DNA of 64,000 bases from Piper betle (lineage: Eukaryota; Streptophyta; Magnoliopsida; Piperales; Piperaceae), in contig JAURVB010014610.1 of assembly GCA_033002965.1 (NCBI GenBank), positions 372,001 to 436,000 on the forward strand, written 5' to 3'. The position numbers and the translations under genes were made by a program. This document shows positions 62,530-64,000 of this stretch, piece by piece (position 1 is the first letter of the stretch; each line of letters begins with the position of its first letter). The notes beneath the pieces are model-generated. The model was not told the DNA's origin and ran no database searches. It worked only from the letters and a program-made list of their open reading frames with translations.

Positions 62530-62840
62530 CTTCTGCAGTTCTGGTAGCAAATGAGAAGGAGACGCAGGTTGTTCCTCATATAAAGGAGCCTAAGGTTGAT
62601 GACCTCAACAACGAAACGTGTATGTCAATTTGCAAAACCACCAAAAACTTAGATAGATCAAAGCGGATTGCGAGAAATACGGTTGTGAGATCATAAGGAA
62701 AGTTGTTCAAACTTACATATTCTTTAGCAAGTCGCAATATGAGGATCGGGTTGCTAGCACTGGTAGTGTTGAATCCAACAGCTAAATAGTTTCCAGACTC
62801 GTAAGGAAGTGGTTTCAAGACTTCTCATCAACTGGGTAGG
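62530..62840 (+). pseudogene. Unrecognised exon-like stretch
   Basis: After an acceptor-like 'cttctgcag' the frame gives NEKETQVVPHIKEPKVDD and TTKNLD. A one-base step near 62655 then leads to KADCEKYGCEIIRKVVQTY, IFFSKSQYEDR, a TAA near 62785, and IVSRLVRKWFQDFSS before 'gggtagg'. The composition is that of a real soluble helical protein. I do not recognise the family. The one-base break and stop indicate decay or a sequence error. The minus-strand frame over the same bases is probably its shadow. Confidence 0.4.
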
Positions 62841-62849
62841 TTTTATTTC

Positions 62850-64000
62850 TTTCTACAATAGATGAGTGGCTAACTCTATTCTTTGCATTTTTTGTGATGA
62901 TTGGATATATTCGTTCGTCATACGCCATAGTGCTTTTCTTTTACAAATTGAGAACTTCAAAAAACTATTGGATGGCTAGTTCTTTACCTTGAGAGATTCA
63001 TGTTTACTGGAGGGAAGCGTTTATATATGTAATTATTGTGTAAGTAACAACGTCCTAAGATCCATCCTTATTCACTTCCATGAGTTGTTATTGGACGTTT
63101 AATTTTGGCCTTTATAATTCTTCCAGTGCTTTTCGTGTATCCAAGAAATGCAACTGTTCTCAGCTCCTTTAGAAAAGATGACCTGCCTCCTATTGAAAGT
63201 TCTTCAAATTTATTGAAGGAGCACAAATTTCATTTGAAGATCATTCATTCATTAACATGAAGTGTACAGGTTGAAATGGAAATGTGCCAGTGGAATTGAA
63301 GTGCTAATGGGGTGTGCAAGAATTTTTTACTTAATGCCCTTAGACATTCTCGTGTTGTTTAAAGGTTTTTAAGTGGGTTATTTTCACAGGTTGGTACAAG
63401 TATTTGTAAAATCAAAGAGAACTGAGTAGTTCTTGTGGGGATACATCAAGAATGTGCAATTTATAGAAGGTTGGCTTTTTCCAATATATATATATATATA
63501 TATAGAAGGTTGAAATATATCACTTTTTTCAAAATTAATTATATCTTAAATTTTATAGAAAAATATTATCTAGATGTCAAAATTCAAGTTGTCTCAAGTT
63601 CGATTTTGGTTCAATTAGGCTCATATCTGATTAGGTCAAGTTGAATCCAAATCGAGTTTTTAAGAGTAGTTTTAATTATTGTATCATACTGGATGGTGGA
63701 TCCTACTGCATAATACCATTGTATATCCTATTTAAATATATATAAGTTTAGACTTTGTAATATTTTAATTTGAAAATTACACATAACCATTTTTTGTTAA
63801 AAATTACAACATTTTGATTAGTATTCAATTAAATATTAATTTTAAAAAATATTTTTAATATCGTAACAAAATTTATTTTATTTATAAGAACCCTATGTAT
63901 ATGAGCTATGTCTCATATAATTTATATGAAATATATATTTTATTTTGAGCAATTTAGTAAGGCTCACAATTAAAAAATTATATAGAGGTAGTTATAAAAT
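62850..64000. other. AT-rich right edge
   Basis: No gene recognised. A short (TA)n tract lies at 63484-63505 and the sequence becomes very AT-rich toward the end. Confidence 0.45.

Overview
The window is nuclear DNA of a flowering plant. Spliced genes for cytochrome c oxidase subunit 5b, an acyl-protein thioesterase, eIF4A, a single-Myb-histone/TRB protein and a bHLH factor sit in AT-rich DNA packed with retrotransposon and transposon remains. The very GC-rich first exons of the COX5b and DUF4408/DUF761 genes suggest a monocot; this is inference, and the species cannot be fixed from the sequence.

Layout. 1-9.4 kb is transposon-dominated: an unusual element whose inverted ends each carry two perfect hairpins (832-3120), then a decayed Ty1/copia element on the minus strand (about 3.49-9.34 kb). 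At 9.7-10.3 kb lies a DUF4408/DUF761 gene with one frame break. 10.3-19 kb has no recognised gene but holds GC-rich element fragments, an (AT)n tract and a degenerate triplet array. 20.0-24.75 kb is an intron-containing eIF4A pseudogene with a 2.9 kb solo LTR in its penultimate coding segment. 25.5 kb has an intact DUF3511 gene (minus). 30.2-35.7 kb is a TRB/SMH telomere-repeat-binding gene (minus) with frame breaks and a nonsense codon; a related 2.7 kb solo LTR sits inside a tandem repeat in its intron. A 521 bp hAT-type element (37254-37774) abuts an intact 10-exon gene for a 3'-5' exonuclease with a KH domain (37.9-42.9 kb). 43-48.7 kb is repeat-rich with a tRNA-Phe relic. A bHLH87/HECATE-like gene (48.8-49.8 kb) has two one-base frame breaks. 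An intact acyl-protein thioesterase gene (minus, 51.1-55.2 kb) has its first exon repeated five times in tandem. COX5b (minus, 56.4-59.4 kb) follows, with a pair of mutually cancelling frame changes. 59.5-64 kb is repeat plus one unrecognised exon-like stretch near 62.6 kb.

The genes are ordinary dispersed nuclear genes and form no operon or shared pathway. Three observations stand out. First, the hairpin-ended element shows matched (compensatory) substitutions in both arms of its stems. Second, the thioesterase gene has a tandem array of alternative first exons. Third, frame breaks outside the eIF4A pseudogene are almost all single-base losses in or beside homopolymers, which fits uncorrected long-read assembly error at least as well as gene decay. 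No complete new system is claimed.
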